A stretch of 64,000 nt of DNA from Marinoscillum pacificum (GTDB lineage Bacteria > Bacteroidota > Bacteroidia > Cytophagales > Cyclobacteriaceae). The stretch lies in contig NZ_JAMZMJ010000009.1 of NCBI RefSeq assembly GCF_024714495.1, positions 62,001-126,000 on the forward strand, given 5' to 3'. The notes below the pieces were generated by a model that worked only from the letters and a program-made list of their open reading frames with translations, was not told the origin of the DNA and searched no databases. A program made the position numbers and the translations under genes. This document shows positions 6,637 to 16,000 of the stretch, piece after piece. The first letter of the stretch is position 1; each line of letters opens with the position of its first letter.

Positions 6637-8314
6637 ATTCATAAATATCTTTTCTAAACTGCACCAGACCAGTTTCATCACCCCATGCAGACCGATACAC
6701 CAGATATACAGGTAGCTTTTCTGACAACAGTACCGTTTTTGGTTCTTTCTGATTCATGGCTTCAGCAATAGCCTCTTCATCCCATCCTTTCAAATCTTTG
6801 AGTAAGTAAGCAGCAAGCTTGTCTGGATACTCTAATCTTATACACCCATGACTAAAGGCTCGTTCACTTCTGTTAAATAAATAATCAGATGGAGTGTCAT
6901 GCAGGTAAATATTGACCGAATTCGGCATGATGAATTTCACCAAACCCAATGCGTTAGATGGTCCCGGATCCTGCACCACACGGTAAGTAATTGTTTCTGG
7001 ATTGACACTGTTCCAATCTATTTTGTCCGACTCCAGTGGCTCGGAATCCTCCTGCCAGTCTGGATACAATTTATAACCTCTCTTGATCAAATATTGGTTA
7101 TCTGCACGAAGCTTAGGTAGGATTTCATCACGTACAATCCCAGGCGGAACAGTCCAAGTAGGACTAAAAACAATGTATTCCAAATCTTCTCTAAAAATTG
7201 GTGTTTGCGACGCTTCCTTACCCACGATCGTACGCATGGAAAGAGTGTTTTTTCCTTTCTCAAAGATGTTGAGGTAATAATCAGGAATATTGACAATTAT
7301 GTACTTGTCTCCTAAGTCTTCGGGCAACCAGCGCATTCGTTCCAGATTTAGCTTCAGCATGTCTATTTTACGTGAAATTGGGATATTGTAAGCAGCAATT
7401 GTTGCCTTACCAATAACTCCATCTGGCTCCAAACCATGTCGTCTCTGAAAATTTACAACTCCGGCCACAAAAACAGAATCAAAATCCTTGGTGACCAAAG
7501 CATCTTTAGCAAGATCTCCTGTCTGCATAAACCGGTTGGCCATCTTCAGTACATAGACGCTGGTGTCACCCATTTCCAGACTCAAGTCCTCTGGAAGGGG
7601 ATCCCAATCAATGATTTCCTTCTCTAGTGTTTTGTATTTGGATAATGCAGCTACAGTCTGATAGTAAGCTGGCTCCTGAGGAGTCAACAAATCAATCGCT
7701 TTAGAAACGCTGTTATTCGCACAAATAGGAGCAACAGCAATCTGTGGCCCCACTTCCAAACCGGACAAAGTTCTAGGAGGAACAGACCCGTTTGCCATAT
7801 GATAGGCATATGTCATGTAAGCAATGGTCATTCGCACATCAAGTACAGCCAGTGCCAAATTATTTGGATTTCGTTTTTCATAAACCTGCTTTCGAAGGTT
7901 GATTAACTTAAACACATCGTACGACTGAGGATTCAATCCATGCGAGCGGGCATTCAGAAACAAGTTGAGTAATTCATCAAATTCCTTAGTCGTTGATTTT
8001 TCACCTACCCAAACAACCGAAGTATTTTTTAATTGATAAAAATGAAGCACTTCCTCCTTTATCTGATAAGCATTGTACAAATCGCGAACGTGCCGGGCAG
8101 TTTCTATTGTATCTAAAACCGTAGCCAGATAATCAGACACATCAGCTGTAGCTGTTTTGTCAATTGGAACTGGAGTAAAATCCTGATCAAAAGTATCTGT
8201 TTCATAAGTTGCTAAATCAATGGAGGAAATCTCCAAAGTACCCAAAGTAGGTTTACATGCCACCATCAACACATAAATGAGTGGTATATATAAAGTTTGT
8301 CTAAGTTTTTTCAT
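6590..8314 (-). CDS. L,D-transpeptidase (YkuD family) lipoprotein
   Basis: A 574-aa murein L,D-transpeptidase of the YcbB/LdtD type, which makes 3-3 cross-links between meso-DAP residues or attaches proteins to the wall. The N-terminus KKLRQTLYIPLIYVLMVAC has a lipobox-like end, predicting a lipoprotein. Next comes an L,D-transpeptidase scaffold domain, then a peptidoglycan-binding repeat (VNFQRRHGLEPDGVIGKATI), then the YkuD catalytic domain with SHGCIRL and catalytic Cys491. The gene starts an operon with the M15 peptidase downstream, so one enzyme makes cross-links and the other cuts peptide stems. The upstream neighbour is divergent (8524). Confidence 0.93.
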   Translation of the reverse strand: MKKLRQTLYIPLIYVLMVACKPTLGTLEISSIDLATYETDTFDQDFTPVPIDKTATADVSDYLATVLDTIETARHVRDLYNAYQIKEEVLHFYQLKNTSVVWVGEKSTTKEFDELLNLFLNARSHGLNPQSYDVFKLINLRKQVYEKRNPNNLALAVLDVRMTIAYMTYAYHMANGSVPPRTLSGLEVGPQIAVAPICANNSVSKAIDLLTPQEPAYYQTVAALSKYKTLEKEIIDWDPLPEDLSLEMGDTSVYVLKMANRFMQTGDLAKDALVTKDFDSVFVAGVVNFQRRHGLEPDGVIGKATIAAYNIPISRKIDMLKLNLERMRWLPEDLGDKYIIVNIPDYYLNIFEKGKNTLSMRTIVGKEASQTPIFREDLEYIVFSPTWTVPPGIVRDEILPKLRADNQYLIKRGYKLYPDWQEDSEPLESDKIDWNSVNPETITYRVVQDPGPSNALGLVKFIMPNSVNIYLHDTPSDYLFNRSERAFSHGCIRLEYPDKLAAYLLKDLKGWDEEAIAEAMNQKEPKTVLLSEKLPVYLVYRSAWGDETGLVQFRKDIYEYDSESNFEKYTTLAD

Positions 8315-8523
8315 ACGTGATTATTTAAGCTGTGGTACCATTCAGAACCGCACAACCCACCAGTTGTTTGAAATGAATTGAAGCTTTCATCACTATATCC
8401 ATCCAGAAAGTACCACTAACAGCAAATTTTTACCTCCTGTGTTTTAGGCGTGTCTCTTACCTATCCAACACACCAATGACTCAATCTAAAACCCTATTTT
8501 TGGAGTAGCACAAACTATATATC

Positions 8524-9885
8524 ATGAGAAAAGCACTTTTCCTGCTAATGCTAATTCCAGCACTTAGCTATGCTCAAGACCATACAGAAATGGTCAAAAA
8601 AATCTATGATCATCAACTCACACAAAGCCCAGTTTATGAAAACTTACGCTACTTGTGTAAAGAGATAGGACCAAGACTAAGTGGCTCTCCACAAGCAGCC
8701 GCTGCAGTAGAATACACTCGCCAATTGATGATGGACTATGGATTCGACACTGTATACCTTCAGCCAGTAATGGTTCCTCATTGGGTACGAGGACAAAAGG
8801 AAATCACCAGAGTGACTAATTCTGACATAAAAGGTGCTTTTGAATTGAATTCTATTGCGCTTGGAAACTCCGTTGGAACAGGAGCTGAAGGCGTGCATGC
8901 TGAGGTAATCGAAGTAAAAAGCATAGAAGAAGTGAACAAGCTAGGCAAAGCTGTAGCTGGTAAAATTGTCTTCTACAATGGCGAGATGGACCCAACGAAG
9001 GTAAATACTTTCGCTGCTTATGGATCTGCTGTAGTGCAAAGAGCTTATGGAGCATCAGAAGCAGCTAAGAACGGTGCCAAAGCCGTTGTGATCAGATCTA
9101 TGACCAACAGAAGAGATGATATTCCACATACAGGATCATTGGTTTATAAACCTTTGATGCCAAAGATTCCAGCGGTAGCCATCAGCACCAATGATGCGGA
9201 CGAGCTAAGCAAATTATTGGCTAAGCAAAAAGGATTGAAAATCTACATGGAAACACATTGTGAGATGAAGGAAGACATTCTTTCCTATAATGTGATTGGA
9301 GAAATCAAAGGATCTCAATATCCTGAAGAGATCATCACAGTTGGTGGACACCTGGACTCATGGGATGTGGGAGAAGGTGCTCATGATGATGGAGGCGGAT
9401 GTATGATGTCTATCGAAGTAGGACGCACATTCATCGAGATGGGAATCCAACCCAAAAGAACGCTACGTGTAGTAATGTTTATGAATGAAGAAAACGGTCT
9501 TCGCGGAGGAACCGAATATGCACGTGTAGCTGAAGAAAAAGGCGAAAAGCATATTGCAGCCTTGGAATCTGATTCAGGTTCTTTCGGTCCAATGGGATTC
9601 TCGAGCATGGGCAAAGAAGAGCAGCGCAAAAAAGTACAAGGTTGGGCGAAGTACTTCACTCCATATCATGTGTGGAGTTTTGAGCGTGTAGGAAGTGGTG
9701 CAGATATTAGCCCACTAGAAAGTCAGGGAGTTTTCCTAATGGAAATGGAGCCAAATCCACAGAAATATTTCAACTATCACCACACCAATGCGGATACTTT
9801 TGAAGCAGTGGACAAGAGAGAGTTGGAGCTTGGAGCTGCTACCATGACGAGTATGATCTACTTGATCGATCAGGAAGGAATATAA
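8524..9885 (+). CDS. secreted M28 family metallopeptidase (carboxypeptidase Q-like)
   Basis: MRKALFLLMLIPALSYAQ is a signal peptide. The 453-aa protein has the M28 core with a PA-type insertion. Zinc ligands are visible in GGHLDSWDVGEGAHDDGGG (His and bridging Asp), FMNEENG (Glu-Glu), ESDSGS (Asp) and the C-terminal HHTNADTFEAVD (His). It should be a dizinc exopeptidase acting on peptides in the periplasm. A -7-like TATTTTTG lies at 8495-8502 but has no TTG box at the right spacing. The gene is monocistronic and ends at a bidirectional terminator. Confidence 0.92.
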   Translation: MRKALFLLMLIPALSYAQDHTEMVKKIYDHQLTQSPVYENLRYLCKEIGPRLSGSPQAAAAVEYTRQLMMDYGFDTVYLQPVMVPHWVRGQKEITRVTNSDIKGAFELNSIALGNSVGTGAEGVHAEVIEVKSIEEVNKLGKAVAGKIVFYNGEMDPTKVNTFAAYGSAVVQRAYGASEAAKNGAKAVVIRSMTNRRDDIPHTGSLVYKPLMPKIPAVAISTNDADELSKLLAKQKGLKIYMETHCEMKEDILSYNVIGEIKGSQYPEEIITVGGHLDSWDVGEGAHDDGGGCMMSIEVGRTFIEMGIQPKRTLRVVMFMNEENGLRGGTEYARVAEEKGEKHIAALESDSGSFGPMGFSSMGKEEQRKKVQGWAKYFTPYHVWSFERVGSGADISPLESQGVFLMEMEPNPQKYFNYHHTNADTFEAVDKRELELGAATMTSMIYLIDQEGI

Positions 9886-9909
9886 TTCAATTGGTTTAAG
9901 ATAAATGTG

Positions 9910-9932
9910 AAAGCCGGGTGATGCCCGGCTTT
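9910..9932. terminator. bidirectional terminator between M28 peptidase and M56 genes
   Basis: AAAGCCGGG (9910-9918), loop TGATG, CCCGGCTTT (9924-9932): a perfect 9-bp stem with A/T flanks between two convergent genes. Confidence 0.85.
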
Positions 9933-9937
9933 CTTGC

Positions 9938-11344
9938 TTATTCAACTACCAAAAACTCTATATCAACAAACCACTCTTCCCCATCTTTATAAGGAGTAGG
10001 TGTTGGTACGATATTAATTCCTTCATTTTTAAGATTAAGTGTAGCCGCTATAAGTTTACTCCTGTTGAACAAGTCACCTGGCTTTACATCAATAAATGAT
10101 TGCACATAATTCAAATCCGACAACCCTTGATCATCAACAGTGCAAACGCGGTTGATATAAACATCTTGTCCCTCATAAACATCAAAAGTCAGAGCCACCA
10201 TACCATTATCCAATTCTTTTATTTCTGGTTCTACTCTGAAGAATAAATACCCCAGATCCATGTATAATGATGCAACATCCTTATCATCTAGTGATACAAA
10301 AGCTAAACGTTTATTTAAATCTTCCTCCATATAAACATCACCAGGCTTCAAACCAAGTTGTGCAGTCAATTCAGCATCCGAGTAAAGCTCATTACCTTCC
10401 CACTTAATGCTATTAATAACAGGCCCTGAAAGACTTACCTCTTCTGCATGCATGGTTTCAACTTCTTGAGTACAGGAGGAGAATATAAGACCTGCTAATA
10501 GTAAAACAGGCAACGCAAGAGCATATCTCCATAAGCTCTGTGCATTTGATTTTTGTGTGTTAATCATCATGATACGTTTTTTTAAATTTTGTTTAGAAAA
10601 TGAATGGGTAATGCCTTGACTGGACGAACTACAAGCAAGAGAAAGCATCAACCGAGAGTATTGATCCACATCATGGCTTATAGCCATAGTCGCTTCATCA
10701 GCTTGATACTCATGAATCAGCCGTAAGTCTGACTTGATAAAATAAATGAATGGATTGAACCAACAAACAGCTGAAACCAGCTCCATTAGGATCAGGTCAT
10801 AAGTATGTTTATGATCCACATGTGCCTTTTCATGAGATAAGATTAATGCTTGTGATTGTTCATCAATGGCCTGAAGACATGAAACAAAGATCCATTTCCC
10901 AAAGGAGAAAAAACGGGTACTTTGGGGAATGTAAATCAATTGAACTCCTGACTTCATATCCACTTCATTGTTACGAACCAATCTCAACACCTTACTAATT
11001 GAAAGAATTATTCGAATAATGAAATAGAGAACACCAATAAGATAGATCGAAAATATCACCACTGGAATTAATGAGAACCAATTGTAGGAAGACTCAACGC
11101 TCTCCGATGAGTGAGAGACCTCATTAGTTGATTCCGACCAATCCCAAGTGTATAATTCAGCCGGAGCAGCGGCATTATAAATCGGAATCTCCAATACAGG
11201 AATGAGGAATGAAACCAAGACAGTGGCAACCAGATACACTCTACTCCATTGAAAAGATGACAGCTTTTGAAAGAATAATCGATATACCAACCAAAACAAG
11301 AAATGGCAACATGCCACCTCTAACAAATAGATAAACCAACTCAT
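9938..11344 (-). CDS. M56 (BlaR1-type) membrane metalloprotease with C-terminal BamA-like POTRA repeats
   Basis: Residues 1-290 form a BlaR1/MecR1-like protease: membrane segments near 5-25, 36-52 and 92-116, the zinc motif HEKAH at 171-175, the HEYQADEA segment at 211-218, and a fourth membrane segment near 272-290. In place of the TonB-C or penicillin-sensor domain usual for the family, residues 308-468 read as two POTRA repeats. The first contains WEGNELYSDAELTAQLGLKPGD and YMDLGYLFFRVEP; the second contains VYINRV, VKPGDLFNRSKLIAA and the ending VDIEFLVVE. These closely resemble the POTRA repeats of Bacteroidota BamA. The blaI gene upstream overlaps by 4 bp. Family knowledge says the protease inactivates BlaI on a signal. 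The POTRA domain as signal receiver is inference. Confidence 0.88.
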   Translation of the reverse strand: MSWFIYLLEVACCHFLFWLVYRLFFQKLSSFQWSRVYLVATVLVSFLIPVLEIPIYNAAAPAELYTWDWSESTNEVSHSSESVESSYNWFSLIPVVIFSIYLIGVLYFIIRIILSISKVLRLVRNNEVDMKSGVQLIYIPQSTRFFSFGKWIFVSCLQAIDEQSQALILSHEKAHVDHKHTYDLILMELVSAVCWFNPFIYFIKSDLRLIHEYQADEATMAISHDVDQYSRLMLSLACSSSSQGITHSFSKQNLKKRIMMINTQKSNAQSLWRYALALPVLLLAGLIFSSCTQEVETMHAEEVSLSGPVINSIKWEGNELYSDAELTAQLGLKPGDVYMEEDLNKRLAFVSLDDKDVASLYMDLGYLFFRVEPEIKELDNGMVALTFDVYEGQDVYINRVCTVDDQGLSDLNYVQSFIDVKPGDLFNRSKLIAATLNLKNEGINIVPTPTPYKDGEEWFVDIEFLVVE

Positions 11345-11712
11345 GATTGATCCTTTTTGTATTGATCAATCAATTCTGAAATCTCTTTGATATCCTTTTC
11401 AGAGAGTTCATCCTCCTCTGCCATAAAGGAAACGACATTGTTCAAAGACCCACCAAAGAAATTCTTCACAAGGTCTTTAACTACATGTTTTTTGTACTTG
11501 ATGCGAGAGACTATAGGAAAGTATTCATGAGTCTTCCCATAAGCCTTATGACTCACATAACCTTTGGTTTCAAGAATTCTAATGATAGATGAGATGGTCG
11601 TGTAAGGTGGCTTTGGCTCCGGATACATCTCCAAAACATCATTCACAAAGCCTTTTTCAATCTCCCAAAGAATCTCCAGAGTGGTTAATTCTCGTTGTGT
11701 AAGTTCTTTCAT
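11341..11712 (-). CDS. BlaI/MecI/CopY family transcriptional repressor
   Basis: A 123-aa winged-helix repressor with the family N-terminus (LTQRELTTLEILWEIEKGFVNDVLEMYP, then PPYTTISSIIRILETKGYVSH for the recognition helix) and a helical dimerisation tail. Such repressors are cleaved or released by the M56 protease encoded next door. The two genes overlap (ATGA-type junction at 11341-11344). A cluster of dyads sits directly upstream and is the probable operator, so the pair is likely autorepressed. Confidence 0.94.
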   Translation of the reverse strand: MKELTQRELTTLEILWEIEKGFVNDVLEMYPEPKPPYTTISSIIRILETKGYVSHKAYGKTHEYFPIVSRIKYKKHVVKDLVKNFFGGSLNNVVSFMAEEDELSEKDIKEISELIDQYKKDQS

Positions 11713-11723
11713 AGATTAAAGAT

Positions 11724-11782
11724 ATAACGCAACATTGAGTTAATCAACTTAACTATGCGTTATTTAACGTTAACTTACGTTA
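11724..11782. promoter_or_regulatory. dyad cluster, probable BlaI operator and promoter
   Basis: Three symmetric elements lie upstream of the repressor gene: ATAACGCA (11724-11731) with TGCGTTAT (11756-11763), TAACGT (11765-11770) with ACGTTA (11777-11782), and an imperfect GTTAAT/CTTAAC pair between them. On the minus strand a TATCTTTA box lies close to the ATG, with a TTG about 20 bp further upstream. This fits a -33/-7 promoter overlapped by repressor sites. Confidence 0.5.
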
Positions 11783-11804
11783 AAACCAGAAGTTAGACCA
11801 TAAA

Positions 11805-11832
11805 AATGCCCTCAGAAACATCAGAGGGCATT
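11805..11832 (-). terminator. terminator of the metal efflux operon
   Basis: AATGCCCTC (11805-11813) and GAGGGCATT (11824-11832) pair. Read on the minus strand, the stem is followed by ATTTTTATGG. It lies just after the last gene of the efflux operon (ending at 11883) and before the blaI promoter. Confidence 0.8.
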
Positions 11833-11882
11833 CTAAAATCTTCAGGATAACCTGATACAAATTTTATATTGTAAAATATTCT

Positions 11883-13010
11883 TTAATGACTATGTGAACT
11901 CTCAACGTTTCCACCATTTAGGTTATAGTTTCCTCGCAAAACCACTTCCCTCCCATTGATTAGCTCCAGAGGTCCGAATATCGCCACATTTTTGCCATCA
12001 TCATGTCCCACTTCTAATTGAACCTTCTTAAACCCCTCATTGGAATTGGTAAAAGCAAAGGAGTTTTCACCTTCTTTCAAAATTTCCGTTGATGGTAGCA
12101 CCAAAGAAGAATCAACCTGATAGATGATTTTCCCAAAAACCACTGAATTAATCGCTACATCTGGAAAATCCTCAGCTGGATGCACGTGAATATTGGCAGA
12201 TAGAGTCTCTCTATTAAGTTGTGAATTCACCAAAAACACTTCTCCACCATACTCCTGTGTTTCTCCAGGAAGTCTCAAGAATACTTTCATCCCCTTTTTT
12301 ACTTTTCTTAAGTCTTGTTGGTATACCTGGAGTTCTACATGCTCATGTTCATGATTTAGAATACTCAAAATAGGCTCAGACGTATTGACATGTTCACCAG
12401 TTTTTAAAAACAAATCTGTGATCATTCCCTCAATTGGCGCTCTTAATGGTAAAGTCTGACTTACTGACTCAGAAGTAATCGAATAGGCGTTGATTCCCAA
12501 TCGGTTCAAGTCAGCTTCAATAGCCCTAAGTTCAGCTTCAGCAGCTATTTGGTCACTCACTAGTTGCTCATAATTTCTCTGAGAAACCGTTTTACCATCC
12601 AGCAACTCTGATTTTCGAACTACATCCTTCTGTACAAACTCAAGATGTGATCTGGCTGACAAATAGTTCTTCTGCAATTCAGCTACCGACGGGTGCGTCA
12701 GATAACCAAGGACTTGCCCTTTCTTCACCTTGTCGCCTGGCAACACCAATACTCGAGACAGGTAAGCCTCTATTGGAGCCGATAATTTAATGGAATGATT
12801 CGGTGGAACATCCACATTTCCTGTTGAAGAAATGGTATGATAAACAACTCCCTTCGGAAGTTTACCCACCTCTATATGGTTGTACGCCAATTGCTCTTTA
12901 GTGAGCTTTAGCGCTGCATTCTCCTCATGTACCTCCTCAGTTGGAGCCTCTGATTGGCCACATCTCAGGACCAGGAGTCCTGCAATGATGATATATATGA
13001 AATTTTTCAT
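11883..13010 (-). CDS. RND efflux periplasmic adaptor (CusB/CzcB family)
   Basis: A 375-aa membrane-fusion protein that links an inner-membrane RND pump to an outer-membrane channel. It begins MKNFIYIIIAGLLVLRCGQSE; the Cys suggests a lipoprotein although Arg at -1 is not a standard lipobox. A barrel-sandwich half (LSAPIEAYLSRVLVLPGDKVKKGQVLGYLTHP) is followed by an alpha-hairpin (about 105-165) and the second half (PLRAPIEGMITDLFLKTGEHVN). It ends with a His-containing tail (NVESSHSH), which fits metal handling. The RND gene lies 26 bp upstream in the same operon. Confidence 0.9.
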   Translation of the reverse strand: MKNFIYIIIAGLLVLRCGQSEAPTEEVHEENAALKLTKEQLAYNHIEVGKLPKGVVYHTISSTGNVDVPPNHSIKLSAPIEAYLSRVLVLPGDKVKKGQVLGYLTHPSVAELQKNYLSARSHLEFVQKDVVRKSELLDGKTVSQRNYEQLVSDQIAAEAELRAIEADLNRLGINAYSITSESVSQTLPLRAPIEGMITDLFLKTGEHVNTSEPILSILNHEHEHVELQVYQQDLRKVKKGMKVFLRLPGETQEYGGEVFLVNSQLNRETLSANIHVHPAEDFPDVAINSVVFGKIIYQVDSSLVLPSTEILKEGENSFAFTNSNEGFKKVQLEVGHDDGKNVAIFGPLELINGREVVLRGNYNLNGGNVESSHSH

Positions 13011-13036
13011 GTCTTTAATTTCTATAATGGAATAGC

Positions 13037-16000
13037 TTATTCCGTGTAGTAGTTAAGTTCAATAAGTGTTTTGAGGTACAGGCTTTGAGTTGCTAATGCA
13101 CTTCTTAGTCCTTCGTAGCTCTGATTGACCACATTGATAAAATCGAATGCATCTAACTCTCCAGCATCTAAAGCGACCTGCGCTTGTTGTACCAATACAT
13201 CTAGCTGATCTGCGGAACTCTCTTGTGCCAATACAAAATCGTCCTGAATCAAACTTAGAGCTGCCAGGCATTTACTAAGCGATTGCTGAAGCTGTCGCAT
13301 CTGCATATCATTTTGTACTTCCACCTGATCCAAAGCCACTTTTCGCTCCTGCACTCTGGCACTTTGTGGACGGAACCACAATGGAACTGATGCTCCAAAC
13401 TGGACGCCTTGAAAACCAGAAACACCCTCGAGCTGCTGATTAAAGTAACCGACACTTAATCCCGGGAAATAGCCAAGTTTTTCTGTTTTCAATTGCTTAG
13501 ATGCCAGAGTTTCGTGCTGATCCAACAGCTGATAGAAAACCGCGCTCAAAACCGTATCGCCACTCGTAAGAAGTGCTGGCAATTCTTGAGGCAATGAAAG
13601 TTCTTGCCTTCCCATTGTTGTCATCTCTACTAAGTATTGACTTGTGAGCTCAAAATCAACTTTAGCCTGAGCTACCTGATTCCGCAAATTGCTGTATTGC
13701 TGACTTAGGTAAGAAACCTCTAGCAAACTTTTATCCCCAGCTTCCACAGCCTTTTCACTACTTCCTACCACTTCTTTGTAAAGCTCAAGCTGTGATTGAA
13801 GTGATTGAAAAGCAAGTCCAGCCTTTACCCAATCGACATACGCCGAAGAAACTTCCATTTTCACCCAGCGCTTGTTCATTTCCTGATTCATCTCAGCGAG
13901 CTCAACAGCCATGCTTGCCGTTTTGCCACTAGAAATAGCCTTTGGAATATTACCCAGAGACTGAGTAATGGAAATATTGTAATCATTCACTCCAGCATTG
14001 ATCTCGCCATACTGGACATTCACACCAAGATTACCCGGATCATATGATTGTTTTTTCAAAGCTGATTGCTTCTGTACTTCCAGGTCAGCCATTTTCACGG
14101 CACCATAGTTGGATAGTGCTTTTTGCTGAACTTCTTCCAGACTCGTTGGAGTTTGAGCATTCGTTGTAAAACCTAGTCCACATAACAATACAATGATCAT
14201 TGCAGCTTTATTCATTCCGAACTTCTTATGATACACCATATTGTAAACCACTGGCAGCACAATCAAAGTCAGTAAGGTAGAAGTAACTAATCCGCCAATA
14301 ACCACAGTTGCCAAAGGACGTTGCACTTCAGCTCCTGCAGTTGTAGAAATCGCCATTGGCAGGAATCCAAGTGCCGCAACTGATGCAGTCATTACAACCG
14401 GACGCATACGTACCATTCCTCCTTTTACAACCAGCTCTTTCAAAGTAATTTCTCCTTCTTCCTGAAGCTGATGATAGTATTGAATCAATACAATTCCATT
14501 GAGTACCGAGACACCAAACAAAGCAATGAATCCAACTCCCGCGGAAATACTAAATGGCATGTCTCGAATCCAAAGCGCCAAAACCCCTCCAATTGCTGAG
14601 AATGGAACTGCTAGGAAAATTATTAATGAATCGATGATGTTGTGGAATGTGAAATACAACAAAACCACAATGGACAACAACGCCAATGGAACCGCTAGCT
14701 GAAGTCTTGCCGTTGCTTTCTCAAGATTTTCAAACTGACCTCCAAACTCCATCACATATCCAGCAGGCATCTTTAGTTCAGCACCAAGTTTTTGTTTCAA
14801 CTCTTCTACCAAACTAGCTACGTCTCTATTTCTCACATTAACTCCTACACTTATTCGTCTTTTTGCCTGATCTCTCGATATCTGAAGTGGACTTTGAGTT
14901 GAAATAACCGAAGCTACCTGTGACATAGGAATCAACTTTCCATGCATGGTCTCTACCCAAAGACCTCCAAGATTGAAATCATTTCTGAAATTTTCATTGT
15001 ATCGAACCACGAGATCAAACTGGCGTTCATTCTCAAAAATCTGACCAACGGCATAACCCGCATAGGCTGCTTCCACCGTTCTGTTAAGATCTGCAACATT
15101 CACTCCATATTGCGCCATCATTTGACGATCATAGGTGATCTTGTATTGGGGAAGTCCTTCTGTTTGATCCACTTTTACATCCCCCACACCGTTCACATCT
15201 TGAATGATTTGACCGGTTTTATTAGCCAAGCCGGCCAATGTTTCCAGATTCTCACCAAATATCTGAATGGCGACATCTGTCTTTGCCCCGGTAACCAATT
15301 CATTGAACCGTAACTGAATCGGCTGAGTGAAGTCAAAGGAAGCACCAACAATGATTGATAACTTCTCTTTCATCAATGCCACCAGATCTTCACGATTGTC
15401 AGCCATAATCCACTCATCTTTTTCTTTCATGATGAGCATGATATCGGCATTCTCAACCGACATTGGATCTGTAGGAACCTCTGCCGTACCAATTTTGGAC
15501 ACAACATGCTCAACCTCTGGGAAGTTCTCTTTCAGTATCTTCTCCGCTGCAGTGGTGGTCTTTATACTTTGAGTCAATGAACTACCTGACTGGATGGTCA
15601 TCTGCATGGCCATGTCTCCTTCTTCCAGATTAGGAATGAACTCTCCTCCCATTCTTGAAAAAAGAATTACAGATGCCAATAAGGCTGCAACAGCAAAGGC
15701 AATGACCAAACCAGGCACTCTCATTGCAAAGTTGAGAGTTGGTCTATACATATTTCGAAGGCCATCAACTATTTTATCGGAGAACGTTTTGTGTTCCTTG
15801 ATATCCTTTTTCAGGAAAATAGAAGCCATCACCGGCACATAAGTCAATGAAAGGATCATTGCTCCCAGAATCGCAAAACTCACAGTGAACGCCATTGGGC
15901 GGAACATCTTTCCTTCGGTACCTACTAAAGTCATGATTGGCACAAAAACCACTAGAATAATCAACACCCCAAATGCTGCCGAGTTATAGATTTTACCTGA

